A stretch of DNA of 64,000 bases from Candidatus Binatia bacterium (GCA_022827045.1 JAJDTQ010000145.1:1-64000); one strand, 5' to 3'; shown: positions 25,754 through 34,939, counted from the stretch's first letter. Numbers and translations: made by a program. The notes: generated by a model not told the origin, from the sequence alone.

Positions 25754-27604
25754 ATGGATTCGACCGAAACGCAGTCGACCGGAACGCAGGCCCCGAGCAG
25801 GCAGGTGGACCCCGTCACCTTCGAGATCCTCTCCCACCGCCTTCACGAGATCACCCGCGAGATGGGCGCCACCCTGGAGCGCGTCGGCGGCACGGTCAAC
25901 ACCACCCAGCTCCACGACTACATGGCGTCCCTCTACATGGCCAACGGCGACGTGCTGTCGGTGGGGGAGTCCATGATCCGGCACGCGGCCTGCGCCGGCT
26001 TCGCGGTCAAGCGGATCATCGAGCGCTTCGAGGATGACGGCGGCATCCATCCGGGGGACGTCTTCCTGCTGAACGACCCCTACCTCGCCGCCATTCACCA
26101 GTCCGACATCTACATGATCGCGCCCATCCACCACGAGGCCCGGTTGATGGCCTGGAGCGCCACCTTCGTCCACGTCATGGACATCGGCGCCATGTCGCCC
26201 GGGGGCAACTCACCCGGCGCCACCGAGATCTGCCACGAGGGGCTCAGGATCCCGGGCCTCAAGTTGGTGGAGCGGGGACGGCTCCGGCAGGACGTCTTCG
26301 ACACCCTCGTCAACATGACCCGGCAGCCGGTGCTGGTGGGGCTCGACCTCAAGTGCGAGCTGGCGGCCAACAACGTGGCCCGCTCGCGCATGGAGGAGAT
26401 GTTCGCGCAGTACGGCCCGGAGCTGATCACCGCGGTGTCGGCCGAGATGATCCGCTACTCGGGCGACGTCCTCAGGAAACGCCTGCGGGAGATCCCCGAC
26501 GGCACCTGGCGCGACCAGGGCACCATCGCCGCCAACGAGACCCGCCGGGTGTGCGTGGAGCTGCGCAAGCGCGGCGACCGCCTGACCTTCGACTTCACCG
26601 GCAGCGACGAGCAGGCGCGCCAGGGCATCAACCTGCCGTACCACGCCACCTTCGGCGGCTGCTTCGAGTCCGTGCTCACCGCCCTGGGCTACGACCTGCC
26701 CAAGAACTACGGGGCCTTCGGCCCCATCGAGGTCATCGCACCGGAAGGCACCGTGGTGAACGTGCAGTATCCCGGACCCGTGTCGATGAACACGACCTCG
26801 GGGCTCAAGACGGTCTCCTACGTGTCCGCCTCCGTGCTGGCCCAGATGCTGGCGGGCAGCGAGAGCTGGAAGGACGAGGTGACCGCGCTCACTCTGGGGT
26901 TCCGGGTGGTGCGCCACGCCGGCGTGAACCAGTACGGCCGGTTCTACGTCTCGACTTTGCTGGAGTTGAGCGGCTCCGGCGCCAGCCCCCACGGCGACGG
27001 CATCGATTCCGGCGGCTACCTCACGTGCCACAACGTCGAGTGGCTCGAGCTGAACTTCCCGCTCATGTACCTTTACCGCCGCCACCTGAAGGACGGCGCC
27101 GGCGCCGGCAGGTTCGCCGGCGGCGTGGGCGTCGAGGCCACGGTGAAGCTCCACGACGCGCCCGAGGAGAAGATCCGGGGCGTGGCCTTCGGCGTCGCCG
27201 GGCTGAGGAACTCCGGGGTCGGCATGTTCGGCGGCTACCCCGGCGCCCCGAGCCTGCTGGTGCTGCTGGAAGGAACCCGGGTGAACGAACTGCTGGCCGC
27301 CCGCCGCTGTATCGACGATCTCCCGGCGCTCGAAGGCGAGGGCCGGCTCTTGCCCTATTGCGAGTTCGAGATCGGCAAGGACGACGTGCTGTATCTCCGG
27401 CTGGGCAGCGGCGGCGGCTACGGCGACCCGCTGGACCGGGCCCCGGAGGCCGTGGCCGAAAGCCTCCTCAACGGCCGCATCTCCGGCGCCACGGCCGAGG
27501 AGATCTACGGCGTCGTGACCGAGGAGGGGGCCGTGAAGGTCGACGAGGCCGCGACCCGTGATTTGCGGGAACGCCTGCGCGAGCGGCGGCTTGCAGGACG
27601 CTAG
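25754..27604 (+). CDS. hyuB: Hydantoinase B/oxoprolinase family protein, HyuB subunit
   Basis: About 616 residues from the ATG at 25754 (GCAGGA upstream); a GTG at 25715 would add 13 residues. It carries the HyuB hallmarks: VDPVTFEILSHRL at the start, a metal-site-like LLNDPYLAAIHQSD segment and the C-terminal GSGGGYGDPLDR. It forms the catalytic complex with the preceding HyuA. The isochorismatase-like gene follows 62 bases later in the same direction. Confidence 0.9.
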   Translation: MDSTETQSTGTQAPSRQVDPVTFEILSHRLHEITREMGATLERVGGTVNTTQLHDYMASLYMANGDVLSVGESMIRHAACAGFAVKRIIERFEDDGGIHPGDVFLLNDPYLAAIHQSDIYMIAPIHHEARLMAWSATFVHVMDIGAMSPGGNSPGATEICHEGLRIPGLKLVERGRLRQDVFDTLVNMTRQPVLVGLDLKCELAANNVARSRMEEMFAQYGPELITAVSAEMIRYSGDVLRKRLREIPDGTWRDQGTIAANETRRVCVELRKRGDRLTFDFTGSDEQARQGINLPYHATFGGCFESVLTALGYDLPKNYGAFGPIEVIAPEGTVVNVQYPGPVSMNTTSGLKTVSYVSASVLAQMLAGSESWKDEVTALTLGFRVVRHAGVNQYGRFYVSTLLELSGSGASPHGDGIDSGGYLTCHNVEWLELNFPLMYLYRRHLKDGAGAGRFAGGVGVEATVKLHDAPEEKIRGVAFGVAGLRNSGVGMFGGYPGAPSLLVLLEGTRVNELLAARRCIDDLPALEGEGRLLPYCEFEIGKDDVLYLRLGSGGGYGDPLDRAPEAVAESLLNGRISGATAEEIYGVVTEEGAVKVDEAATRDLRERLRERRLAGR

Positions 27605-27666
27605 CGCGACCTGGGGGGCGACAGGCGGTTGCCCCTGCCCGGACAGGCTGTTAGTGGGAGGAAACC

Positions 27667-28224
27667 ATGACAGAGATCACCGGCCCGAATCGCCCCGAAC
27701 CGAAAGCCGTATCGCTTGACGCGGCCAAGACCGCTGTCGTCGTGCTTGACCTCAACGCCCGGTGCCACGATCCGGAGGACGTCTGCTCGCAGTTGATGGA
27801 GCCGCTGGGCGGATTCCTGGAGCGGGTCCGGGAGGCTTCCGTCCCGGTGGTGTTCACCGTCTCCTTGCAGTTCAAGGGCACGCCTCTCGGCGAGGTGGCC
27901 GCGCCCCTCGGGCGGCGGGACACCGAGCCCGTGCTCCATCCCGACGCCTTCGACAAGTTCCACGGCGGCGAGCTGCGGGCTATCCTGAGCGACGCCGGCA
28001 CGGAAAACCTGATCGTCGTCGGCTCCCTCACCAACGTCGCCGTGCTCTACACCTCGACCGCCGCCGCCCGGGTCCATCGCTACAACGTCATCATCCCGCT
28101 GGACGGCGTCAACGCCAAGAGCATCTACGAGCACGAATACGCCATCCACCAGCTCACCGTGATCCCCGCCGGCGCTGCGGACCGCATAAGCTTCACCCGG
28201 CTCGACATGATCGAGTTCGCGTGA
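27667..28224 (+). CDS. Isochorismatase-like hydrolase fold protein lacking the catalytic cysteine
   Basis: 185 residues of the cysteine-hydrolase fold. Asp28 (VVVLDLN) and Lys97 (AFDKF) of the catalytic triad are present. The nucleophile position in SLTNVAVLYT reads Ala125 instead of Cys, so amidase chemistry such as that of N-carbamoylsarcosine amidase is unlikely. It may be a binding or lyase-type member, or a decayed enzyme kept for another role. It follows the hyuAB pair, where cysteine-dependent carbamoyl hydrolases often act. A clear GGGAGG site precedes the ATG. Confidence 0.8.
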   Translation: MTEITGPNRPEPKAVSLDAAKTAVVVLDLNARCHDPEDVCSQLMEPLGGFLERVREASVPVVFTVSLQFKGTPLGEVAAPLGRRDTEPVLHPDAFDKFHGGELRAILSDAGTENLIVVGSLTNVAVLYTSTAAARVHRYNVIIPLDGVNAKSIYEHEYAIHQLTVIPAGAADRISFTRLDMIEFA

Positions 28225-28262
28225 CGGCGCGGTGACGCTACCGCTACTGAACCGAGCAGGCC

Positions 28263-30299
28263 CTACCCACCGGAGGACGCAGTGCTCTGGAGCCTGAGGT
28301 TGCCGTAAGCGTCCACGGACAGGTCGAAGGAGGGGTAGACGACGGTGGTGGAGGTGTACTCTTCGATGACGGCCGGGCCGCCGATGCGGAACCCGGGGGC
28401 CAGGTCGGTGCGGCGGTAGACGGGCGCCGTCATCGCCGCGGCGCTGCCCGGGAAGAGCGCGGACCTCTGGCCATGGGGCCAAGCCGGACCGTTGCCCGCG
28501 GGCGCGGCTGCGAAGTTCATCTTGGGCAGGCGTCCGATGCAGCGCACGCGGTAGTTGACGATCTCCATGGACTCTTCCTCCGCCGTGTGCCCGAACAGCC
28601 GCCCATGGGCCTCGTGGAAGAGCCGGGTGAGATCTTCCTTGCCGGTTTCTCTCGCCGGCACCGTGACCTCGTAGGATTGACCGGGGTAGCGCATGTCGAG
28701 GAAATACTCGGCGTCGATGCAGTCCGGGGTTACGCCTTGCTCCTCCAGTTCCCCGACACCCCGGTCGCGGAGTTCCTCCAGCGCTTCGCGGATGGCACTC
28801 TCCGGGGTCTCGTCCAGCGCGCTGATGCGGGTAAGGGAGTAGCTGCGTACCAGGTCCGTGAGCAGCATCCCGGCGGCGCAGAAGTTGCCCGGATCCCGCG
28901 GGATGCAGATCTCCGGGATCTCCAGCTCCCGGGCGATGGGACAGGCCACCGTGGGTCCGGCGCCGCCGTAGGCCACCAGGATGAAGTCCCTGGGGTCGTA
29001 GCCCTTCTCGATGGTGACCGAACGCATGGACATGGCCACCTGGGCGGCCAGCACCTCGACGATGCCCGCGGCCGCCCGCTCCGGGGTCATTTCCAGTGGC
29101 CGGCCGACGGTTTGGGCAATGGAGTTGCGGCCGGCCGCGGCGTCGATGGGCATGGCGCCGTCCAGCAGCGCCTCCCGGTTGAGGTGTCCCAGAACCACCA
29201 GCGCGTCGGTCAGGGTGGGCTGGTCGCCGGTGCCGTAGCAGGCCGGTCCGGGGACGGCCCCGGCGCTCTGCGGCCCGACCTTGAGGATGCGGCCGGACTC
29301 GACCCGGGCGATGCTGCCGCCGCCGCTGCCGATGGTCTCGATGTCCACGGTGGCGGCCCGCACGGTATAGCCGGCCACCCTGCTCTGGGGCGCGGTGAGA
29401 AGCTCCCCGGGGATCACCGACATGTCGCAGCTCGTGCCGCCGACGTCCAGGGAAATGGCATTCTCCCGTCCGATCTCCCGGCACAGCCGTTGGGTCCCGA
29501 CCACGCCGGCCACCGGGCCCGACATGAGGGTCTGGACCGGCGCCCGGGCGATCACTCCGGGTGTGGCCACGCCGCCGTTGGATTGCATGATCAGCACACG
29601 GGCGCCTTCCAGCAACTCGCCGATGGCGGCTTCGATGGTGCCGACGTAGCTGCTGACCCGAGGCCCGATGAAGGCGTTGACCACCGCGGTGCTGGTGCGC
29701 TCGAACTCCCGGAACTGCGGGTCCACCTCCGACGACAGCGTGACGTAGACGTCCGGAGCGAGCTCTTCCAGGATCGCCCGCAGCCGTTTCTCGTGGTCGG
29801 GATTGGCAAAGGAGAAGAGCAGGCTCACGGCCACCGAGTGCACTCCCGAGTCGAGCAGCTCTTTCACGCCGGCCCGGGCCTGTTCCGCGTCCAGGGGCAG
29901 CACCTCGCGGCCGTGGGAATCGACGCGCTCCCGTACCGGCCGGATGAGATGCCGGGGCACGAGCTGCCGCGGGCGGTCGAAGAACAGGTTGTAGACCTGG
30001 TCGCCGCGCCATTGCCGGTCCAGCTCCAGGATGTCGCGGAACCCCTCGGTCACCAGGAGCCCGGGCGCCGGCTCGCGTCCCTCCAGCAGGGTATTGAGAC
30101 CGATGGTGGTGCCGTGGAGGACGTAGCGGGCCGCGTCCGACAGGCGCGCGGTGACCTCCCGCAGCCCCGCGGCGATGGCCGCGGTGGGGTTCCGGGGCTG
30201 GGAGGGGACCTTGTGCGTCAGGCAGACCCGTCCGTCCGCCTCGTCGAACACACTCAGGTCGGTGAACGTGCCGCCGGTGTCAATCCCGATGCGGAGCAC
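28263..30299 (-). CDS. hyuA: Hydantoinase/oxoprolinase family protein, HyuA subunit (second copy)
   Basis: 678 residues. The N-terminus RIGIDTGGTFTD and the central AYGGAGP motif define the family. The frame overlaps the end of the upstream hyuB-type gene by 20 bases, so this unit has the order HyuB then HyuA, the reverse of the pair at 23586-27604. It is clearly divergent from that pair, which points to a different substrate. It converges on the isochorismatase-like gene. Confidence 0.9.
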   Translation of the reverse strand: MLRIGIDTGGTFTDLSVFDEADGRVCLTHKVPSQPRNPTAAIAAGLREVTARLSDAARYVLHGTTIGLNTLLEGREPAPGLLVTEGFRDILELDRQWRGDQVYNLFFDRPRQLVPRHLIRPVRERVDSHGREVLPLDAEQARAGVKELLDSGVHSVAVSLLFSFANPDHEKRLRAILEELAPDVYVTLSSEVDPQFREFERTSTAVVNAFIGPRVSSYVGTIEAAIGELLEGARVLIMQSNGGVATPGVIARAPVQTLMSGPVAGVVGTQRLCREIGRENAISLDVGGTSCDMSVIPGELLTAPQSRVAGYTVRAATVDIETIGSGGGSIARVESGRILKVGPQSAGAVPGPACYGTGDQPTLTDALVVLGHLNREALLDGAMPIDAAAGRNSIAQTVGRPLEMTPERAAAGIVEVLAAQVAMSMRSVTIEKGYDPRDFILVAYGGAGPTVACPIARELEIPEICIPRDPGNFCAAGMLLTDLVRSYSLTRISALDETPESAIREALEELRDRGVGELEEQGVTPDCIDAEYFLDMRYPGQSYEVTVPARETGKEDLTRLFHEAHGRLFGHTAEEESMEIVNYRVRCIGRLPKMNFAAAPAGNGPAWPHGQRSALFPGSAAAMTAPVYRRTDLAPGFRIGGPAVIEEYTSTTVVYPSFDLSVDAYGNLRLQSTASSGG

Positions 30300-32031
30300 G
30301 GTTGTCGCCTGCCTGCTCGCGTTGCCGGCGCGTCGCCGCCGAATCGATGGTCATGGTCTCGGGATCGATAACGACGCCGTACACCTCGCGTGCGGCCGCC
30401 ACCGACACGTAGCCGTTGCGCACGTCGTCGAGCACGCGCTCCGGCTCCCGGGTCAAGGGATCACCCCAGCCGCCACCGCCGCCGAGCTCCAGCAGAAGGG
30501 TATCGCCCCTCGACATGGGGATGTTGGCGGTCTTGGAGTGGAGCGTGCGGGTGTCGCCGGTGCCCGGATTGAGGGTGCAGCGGGCCGGCGCGCTGGGGCG
30601 GGCGCCGAAGAGCCCCGGCGAAGAGAACTTGAAGCGGTCCAGCCGCAGGTTGAGGGTGACGTCGTCGTTCAGCACCTGCCAGCCGCGCCGTATCCCCAGG
30701 CCGCCCCGGTATTTCCCGGCGCCGGCGGAATCGGGATTGACCTCGAAGCACTGCATCCGCACCGGGAACTCGTTCTCCAGCGCCTCCACCGGCGTGCTCA
30801 TGACGTTGCTGATGTCGGCGGCGCAGCCGCTGACGCCGTCCTTGGTGGGTCTGGCGCCGTAGCCGCCCCACAGGATCTCGTACTGCGAGTAGCGCCGTCC
30901 GCCGCGGGGCTCCATGCCGTTGAAGGAGACGGCGCCGCCGGAGCTGCTCTGGGGCGCGGCCACGCGGTCCGGCAAGGCCTCCGCCAGGACCATCATGATC
31001 ACCGGCGCCAGCCGGTGGCAGGTAGTGGCATACATGTTCACCGGAGCGGGGAACTCGGGGTTCAGCAAGTGTCCGGGGGCGGGGAGGGTGATGCGGATGG
31101 GAGCGGAGCAGCCCTGGTTCTTGGGCAGGTCCGGGCCGAGGGCGGCCTGCACGCAGTACTCCGCCACCGCCCGTACCACGCAGGGCCGGAGGTTGAGCGG
31201 ACCTCGCGACTGCCTCGCCGAGGTGAACTCGAACTCCAGCTCGTCGCCGCGGACGTGCAGCGTCGCCGTGACCTCCAGGGGCCGGTCCAAATCCACGCCG
31301 TCATCGTCGATGTAGTCCGTGACCGGGCCGTAGGTGCCCCGCGGCATGACCGCGATGCGCGAGCGAAGCTCCCGCTCGGTGATGGCGATGCGCTCCTCCC
31401 AGCAGGCCAGCACGTCGCCGAGTCCGAAGCGGTCGGCCAGCGCGGTGATCCGCTCGATGCCGTGGAGGTTCGACGTCACTTGCGCGCGGATGTCGCCCCA
31501 GGTGACCTCCGGGGTGCGGGTGTTGGCGCAGATGAGCTCCTTCACCGCCCCATTGAAAACGCCCCCGTCGTAGAGCTTCAGGGGCGGTATCATGAGGCCC
31601 TCCTGGAACACCTCGGTGGCGTCGCCCGCGTTGGTGCCCGGCACCTTGCCGCCGATGTCGGGCTTGTGCGCGGTGTTGCCTACGAAGGCCATGATCTCCC
31701 CTCGGTAGAACACCGGCGAGATCAGCGTAACGTCGCTGGGGTGGTTCTGACAATAACGGTAGGGGTGGTTCAGGATGAAGGTGTCGCCCTCGCTGATGGC
31801 GCCGTCGAAGTCCTGCAGGATTCCCTTGAGCTGGGCCCCCACCACCCCGAGCCCCACCGGGTTGGGAGAGTACTGTCCGACGTTGCGCCCGCGGCTGTCG
31901 CAGATGCTCAGGGCCAGGTCCTGGCTCTCCTTGACGATGGACGAGTAGCCGTTGCGCATGAGCTTCTGCGTCAGCTCGTACGCGATCTGGTTGGTGGCGT
32001 TGTAGATGACCTCGAGCTTGATGGCGTCCAT
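30280..32031 (-). CDS. hyuB: Hydantoinase B/oxoprolinase family protein, HyuB subunit (second copy)
   Basis: 583 residues with the family elements LEVIYNATNQIAYEL at the start, FILNHPYRYCQNHPSD and the C-terminal GGGGGWGDPLTREP. It partners with the HyuA encoded directly downstream (20-base overlap). Upstream, 3 bases separate it from the cupin gene, so cupin, HyuB and HyuA form one unit. Confidence 0.9.
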   Translation of the reverse strand: MDAIKLEVIYNATNQIAYELTQKLMRNGYSSIVKESQDLALSICDSRGRNVGQYSPNPVGLGVVGAQLKGILQDFDGAISEGDTFILNHPYRYCQNHPSDVTLISPVFYRGEIMAFVGNTAHKPDIGGKVPGTNAGDATEVFQEGLMIPPLKLYDGGVFNGAVKELICANTRTPEVTWGDIRAQVTSNLHGIERITALADRFGLGDVLACWEERIAITERELRSRIAVMPRGTYGPVTDYIDDDGVDLDRPLEVTATLHVRGDELEFEFTSARQSRGPLNLRPCVVRAVAEYCVQAALGPDLPKNQGCSAPIRITLPAPGHLLNPEFPAPVNMYATTCHRLAPVIMMVLAEALPDRVAAPQSSSGGAVSFNGMEPRGGRRYSQYEILWGGYGARPTKDGVSGCAADISNVMSTPVEALENEFPVRMQCFEVNPDSAGAGKYRGGLGIRRGWQVLNDDVTLNLRLDRFKFSSPGLFGARPSAPARCTLNPGTGDTRTLHSKTANIPMSRGDTLLLELGGGGGWGDPLTREPERVLDDVRNGYVSVAAAREVYGVVIDPETMTIDSAATRRQREQAGDNRAPHRD

Positions 32032-32034
32032 GAA

Positions 32035-32652
32035 CTAGTCGCCGGTACCGGGCAGCATCTCCACCGGCGTCTGACGCGGCCCCAGGCTCTCGTAGTACTC
32101 GTTGGTTTCGGGTTTGTAGCGGCCCTGGTTGAAGCTGCCGCCCTTCTGGCTGCGGACGATGATGGCCACGGTCCTCTCGCCGACCGTGGTCTCGGTATGC
32201 ACCTCGTAGGGCCGCACCAGGTCGATCTCGCCGGGGCCGACGTGCTTGTCGCTGGCCAACCGGATCTCCGCGTAGTCCGGCTTCGAGCGGTCGTCCAGCC
32301 GGTCGTAGCGCTCGATGCGCTCGTGGCCGTCGAGGACGCCGTAGAGGGTGTAGATGTGGGCGTGATCGTGGATGCGCGCGCGGCCGCCCTGGCGCGCGTT
32401 GCCCTTGGTCAGGCCGTTGATGGCGAAACCGTAGTCCGGGTCTTCGTAGAAGAGCAGGTTCTCGGCGCGCCCGTCCCGCGGGACGCAGTCAGGCCACGAC
32501 TTGGAGGCCTCGATCACCTTGGGGTCGGCGAGCAGCTCGGCCAGGATCGGCTCCAGCGCGGTCCAGCGCTTCTCCGGGTCGGCCTCTTCCGCGAACAGCG
32601 CGCGGGTCTTGTCGATGAACCGATTCAGGGCGTTGGGCTTGTCGCTATCCAT
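32035..32652 (-). CDS. Cupin-fold protein, probably a metal-binding dioxygenase-like protein
   Basis: 205 residues from the ATG at 32652 (GGAGGA upstream). A central segment IHDHAHIYTLYGVLDGHE followed later by EVHTE gives the H-x-H...E...H ligand set of small cupins such as cysteine or 3-mercaptopropionate dioxygenase-like proteins (COG5553-like). Function is unproven. It is the first gene of the unit with the second HyuB-HyuA pair and may act on the same substrate or a product. Confidence 0.65.
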   Translation of the reverse strand: MDSDKPNALNRFIDKTRALFAEEADPEKRWTALEPILAELLADPKVIEASKSWPDCVPRDGRAENLLFYEDPDYGFAINGLTKGNARQGGRARIHDHAHIYTLYGVLDGHERIERYDRLDDRSKPDYAEIRLASDKHVGPGEIDLVRPYEVHTETTVGERTVAIIVRSQKGGSFNQGRYKPETNEYYESLGPRQTPVEMLPGTGD

Positions 32653-32729
32653 GTTCGGGCATCCTCCATGACGCTGACTCCGGCCTCGGCTCGGCCCGGA
32701 TCCGCGGTGACGAGTTGCAACGGCTAAGG

Positions 32730-32758
32730 AGGGTATGCAATCCTGCAACCGCTGTCAA
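32730..32758 (-). promoter_or_regulatory. Candidate promoter of the cupin-hyuB-hyuA unit
   Basis: TTGACA (32758-32753), 17 bases, then TACCCT (32735-32730) on the minus strand, about 78 bases ahead of the cupin start. Perfect -35, 3-of-6 -10. Confidence 0.35.
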
Positions 32759-32803
32759 TATTGGCCTTGGACAGCACCGGAAGAGGCCGGGAGGACCACG
32801 TCC

Positions 32804-33019
32804 ATGAAGTACAAGACTCTCACCGCCGTGGGCCTGGCGGTTGCCCTCATCGTCGGGCTCGTGGCCCGGGCCGTGGTGTACGCGGTGTTGGCGCCGGGTT
32901 ACATGACCGACTTCGTGGCCACCGTGATCTTTCTCGGCGGCTTCATCGGCGGACTGCTGGGTTTCGTCGGGATATTCCGGGTGCGCGAGGGGAAACCGTT
33001 CTTCAACTACCCGTTCTGA
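32804..33019 (+). CDS. Small membrane protein of unknown function
   Basis: 71 residues, chosen from the ATG at 32804 with GGGAGGA upstream. Two hydrophobic segments (about 6-31 and 37-59) and a short basic C-terminal tail (RVREGKPFFNYPF). No family is recognised. It precedes the CoA-transferase-like gene by 20 bases in the same direction. Confidence 0.65.
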   Translation: MKYKTLTAVGLAVALIVGLVARAVVYAVLAPGYMTDFVATVIFLGGFIGGLLGFVGIFRVREGKPFFNYPF

Positions 33020-33038
33020 CAGTGAAGGCACGCACGGG

Positions 33039-34205
33039 ATGACCGGAGCACTGGACGGTACGTTGGCCATCGACGCCAGCGGGCACGTGGCAGGTCCCTA
33101 CGCGGGGAGCCTCCTGGGGGACCTGGGCTGCGAGGTCATCAAGGTGGAGCTCCCCGAGACCGGCGATCCGGCCCGGGGCAGGGACAGTTACGGCCCGGTC
33201 TTCCGGGTGCTCAACCGCAACAAGAAAAGCCTCACGCTCAACCTGCGCGAGTCCGAGGCAAGGGAAATCCTTCGGCGGCTGCTGGAGCGTTCCGACGTGT
33301 TCATCGAGAGCTTCCGGCCCGGGACGCGCAAGACGCTGGGGCTCGACTACGAGGACCTGCGGCGGCGCAACCGCGGCCTCGTCCACTGTTCGGTCACGGC
33401 CTTCGGTCAGAGCGGCCCCTACGAGAGCCGGCCCGGCTTCGAGTCCATCGGCCAGGCGGTCAGCGGCATGCTGAGCCTGCTCACCGACCCGGGTGATCCG
33501 AAGATGGGAGGCCTCTCCATCACCGCCCACGTGACCGGAGTCTTCGCCGCTTACGGCATCCTGGCCGCCCTTGCGGCCCGGAGCCGGACCGGCAGCGGCC
33601 AGTTCGTGGACGCGTCGCTGCTGCAGGCGAGCATGGGCTTCATCGAGTCCCACTTCGCCGAGTTCCTGAACGGCGGCGAGGCCGTGACTCCCCGGAATTT
33701 CCAGAGGGGACGGCTTTTCTGCCTGCCGGCGGGCGACGGACGTCCGCTGCTGGTCCATCTTGCCACTCACCGCAAGTCCTGGGAGGCCCTGATCCGGGTC
33801 ATCGATCACCCGGACCTGCTCGATGACCCGCGGTTCGCCACCTACGAGGACCGCGCCGCCCGCCACGACGAGTTGATGGACATCCTGCGCGAGGTCTTCG
33901 GCCGCGCGCCTCGGGCCACGTGGCTGGAGCGCCTGGGCCAGGAGGATCTGAGCCACGCGCCCATCTACACGGCGGAGGAGGTCTTCGAGGATCCGCAGGT
34001 GCGGCACCTGGGGCTGCCGCGCGAGATCGAGCACCCCGAACGCGGCACCACCCGGCTCATCGGCGCCAGTGTGAACCTGTCGGAAACCCCGGCGCGGTTC
34101 GTGCGCCCGGCGCCGCTGGTGGGAGAGGACACCGACGAGGTCCTGCAAGGGCTGGGCTACGACCGGGAAACCATCCGGAGCCTTCGCGAGCGCGGCGTGA
34201 TCTGA
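33039..34205 (+). CDS. CaiB/BaiF (family III) CoA-transferase homologue lacking the catalytic aspartate
   Basis: 388 residues with the family III fold: N-terminal GPYAGSLLGDLGCEVIKVE and central NPGTRKxLGLDYEDL-like segments. The active enzymes carry an aspartate in a segment of the form (V/P)xIxDxxxG. Here the equivalent segment is LSITAHVTG with Ala163 in that place, so the covalent acyl-aspartyl intermediate cannot form in the usual way. It could be a CoA-binding homologue with another role, or inactive. No acyl-CoA dehydrogenase or ligase gene lies beside it. Confidence 0.82.
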   Translation: MTGALDGTLAIDASGHVAGPYAGSLLGDLGCEVIKVELPETGDPARGRDSYGPVFRVLNRNKKSLTLNLRESEAREILRRLLERSDVFIESFRPGTRKTLGLDYEDLRRRNRGLVHCSVTAFGQSGPYESRPGFESIGQAVSGMLSLLTDPGDPKMGGLSITAHVTGVFAAYGILAALAARSRTGSGQFVDASLLQASMGFIESHFAEFLNGGEAVTPRNFQRGRLFCLPAGDGRPLLVHLATHRKSWEALIRVIDHPDLLDDPRFATYEDRAARHDELMDILREVFGRAPRATWLERLGQEDLSHAPIYTAEEVFEDPQVRHLGLPREIEHPERGTTRLIGASVNLSETPARFVRPAPLVGEDTDEVLQGLGYDRETIRSLRERGVI

Positions 34206-34230
34206 GCGTGGGCGCATTCGATCTGAACGC

Positions 34231-34776
34231 ATGGCAAAACCGTCGCTGACCGATTTCGTCGCGGAAATTCATCGAAGCCCCTGCATGGCGGTTGTGGTGG
34301 TGACCGGCGGCGGCACGCAGGCGCTGGCGGACCTGTTCGTGGTGCCGGGGGCGTCGCGCACGGTGCTGGAGGCCTTGGTGCCGTACAGCGACCGGTCGAT
34401 GGACGGGTTTCTCGGCCACCGGCCGTTTCAGGCGGTGTCGGCGGAGACCGCCGTGGTGCTGGCGCGAAAGGCTCACGAAAAGGCCTTGGCGCTGAGGCCG
34501 GCCGGAGATGTGGTGGTCTTGGGGGTTGCCTGCACCGCGGCGTTGGTCACCGACCGGCCGCGCAAGGGAGAGCACCGAGCTCACGTGGCGGTGAGCCGCG
34601 GCGAATCCGTCGAAGTCCTTTCGGTGACGTTGGAGAAGAACGCCCGCACCCGGCAGGGCGAGGAGAGGGTGGTCGCGGACATGGTGCTGTCCGCCATGGG
34701 CCGGGCCTGCGGCCTGGACGCGGCCAAGTGCGATGCTCTGTTGCCGGAAGAGCCGGTAAGGTCCCGAGTGATCTGA
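34231..34776 (+). CDS. CinA-like (nicotinamide-nucleotide amidohydrolase family) protein
   Basis: 181 residues resembling the CinA C-terminal domain (PncC family). The VVTGGG element stands in the place of the family's ESCTGG active-site motif, followed by VPGASRTVLEALVPYS, VSAETA and GVACTAALVTDRP, which match the fold. The family deamidates NMN to NaMN in the cytoplasm. The changed first motif (no ES-C) makes catalysis uncertain. The ORF lies 25 bases downstream of the CoA-transferase-like gene. Confidence 0.65.
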   Translation: MAKPSLTDFVAEIHRSPCMAVVVVTGGGTQALADLFVVPGASRTVLEALVPYSDRSMDGFLGHRPFQAVSAETAVVLARKAHEKALALRPAGDVVVLGVACTAALVTDRPRKGEHRAHVAVSRGESVEVLSVTLEKNARTRQGEERVVADMVLSAMGRACGLDAAKCDALLPEEPVRSRVI

Positions 34777-34863
34777 ACGCCGCTATCGGCGCCGGCGCGA
34801 AGAACCATCGCACCGTCCTGCTGGGCGGTGACGTGAGCTGGTAAAGACTCCGGCAGGACCCGA

Positions 34864-34906
34864 ACCAGTGGCCTGTACCATCGCTAGTGTGGTACAGGCC
34901 ACTGGT
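34864..34906. repeat. Perfect 17-bp inverted repeat with 9-base loop
   Basis: ACCAGTGGCCTGTACCA (34864-34880) and its exact complement TGGTACAGGCCACTGGT (34890-34906) surround TCGCTAGTG. It lies 34 bases before the alpha/beta-hydrolase start. No T-run follows, so it is not a typical terminator. It could be an operator, an RNA stem in the hydrolase leader, or the footprint of a small element. Confidence 0.75.
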
Positions 34907-34939
34907 ATATTTGGGCTATTGTCAAGGGGGGACAGGCAC

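Noticed and set aside
27601..30012. 803-codon open frame overlapping the second HyuA gene in another frame
   Set aside because: Composition is Arg/Pro/Gly-rich shadow-like without domains; the HyuA frame shows clear family motifs.
30151..32727. 858-codon plus-strand open frame opposite HyuB/HyuA
   Set aside because: No domain, low-complexity composition, lies antisense to well-identified genes.
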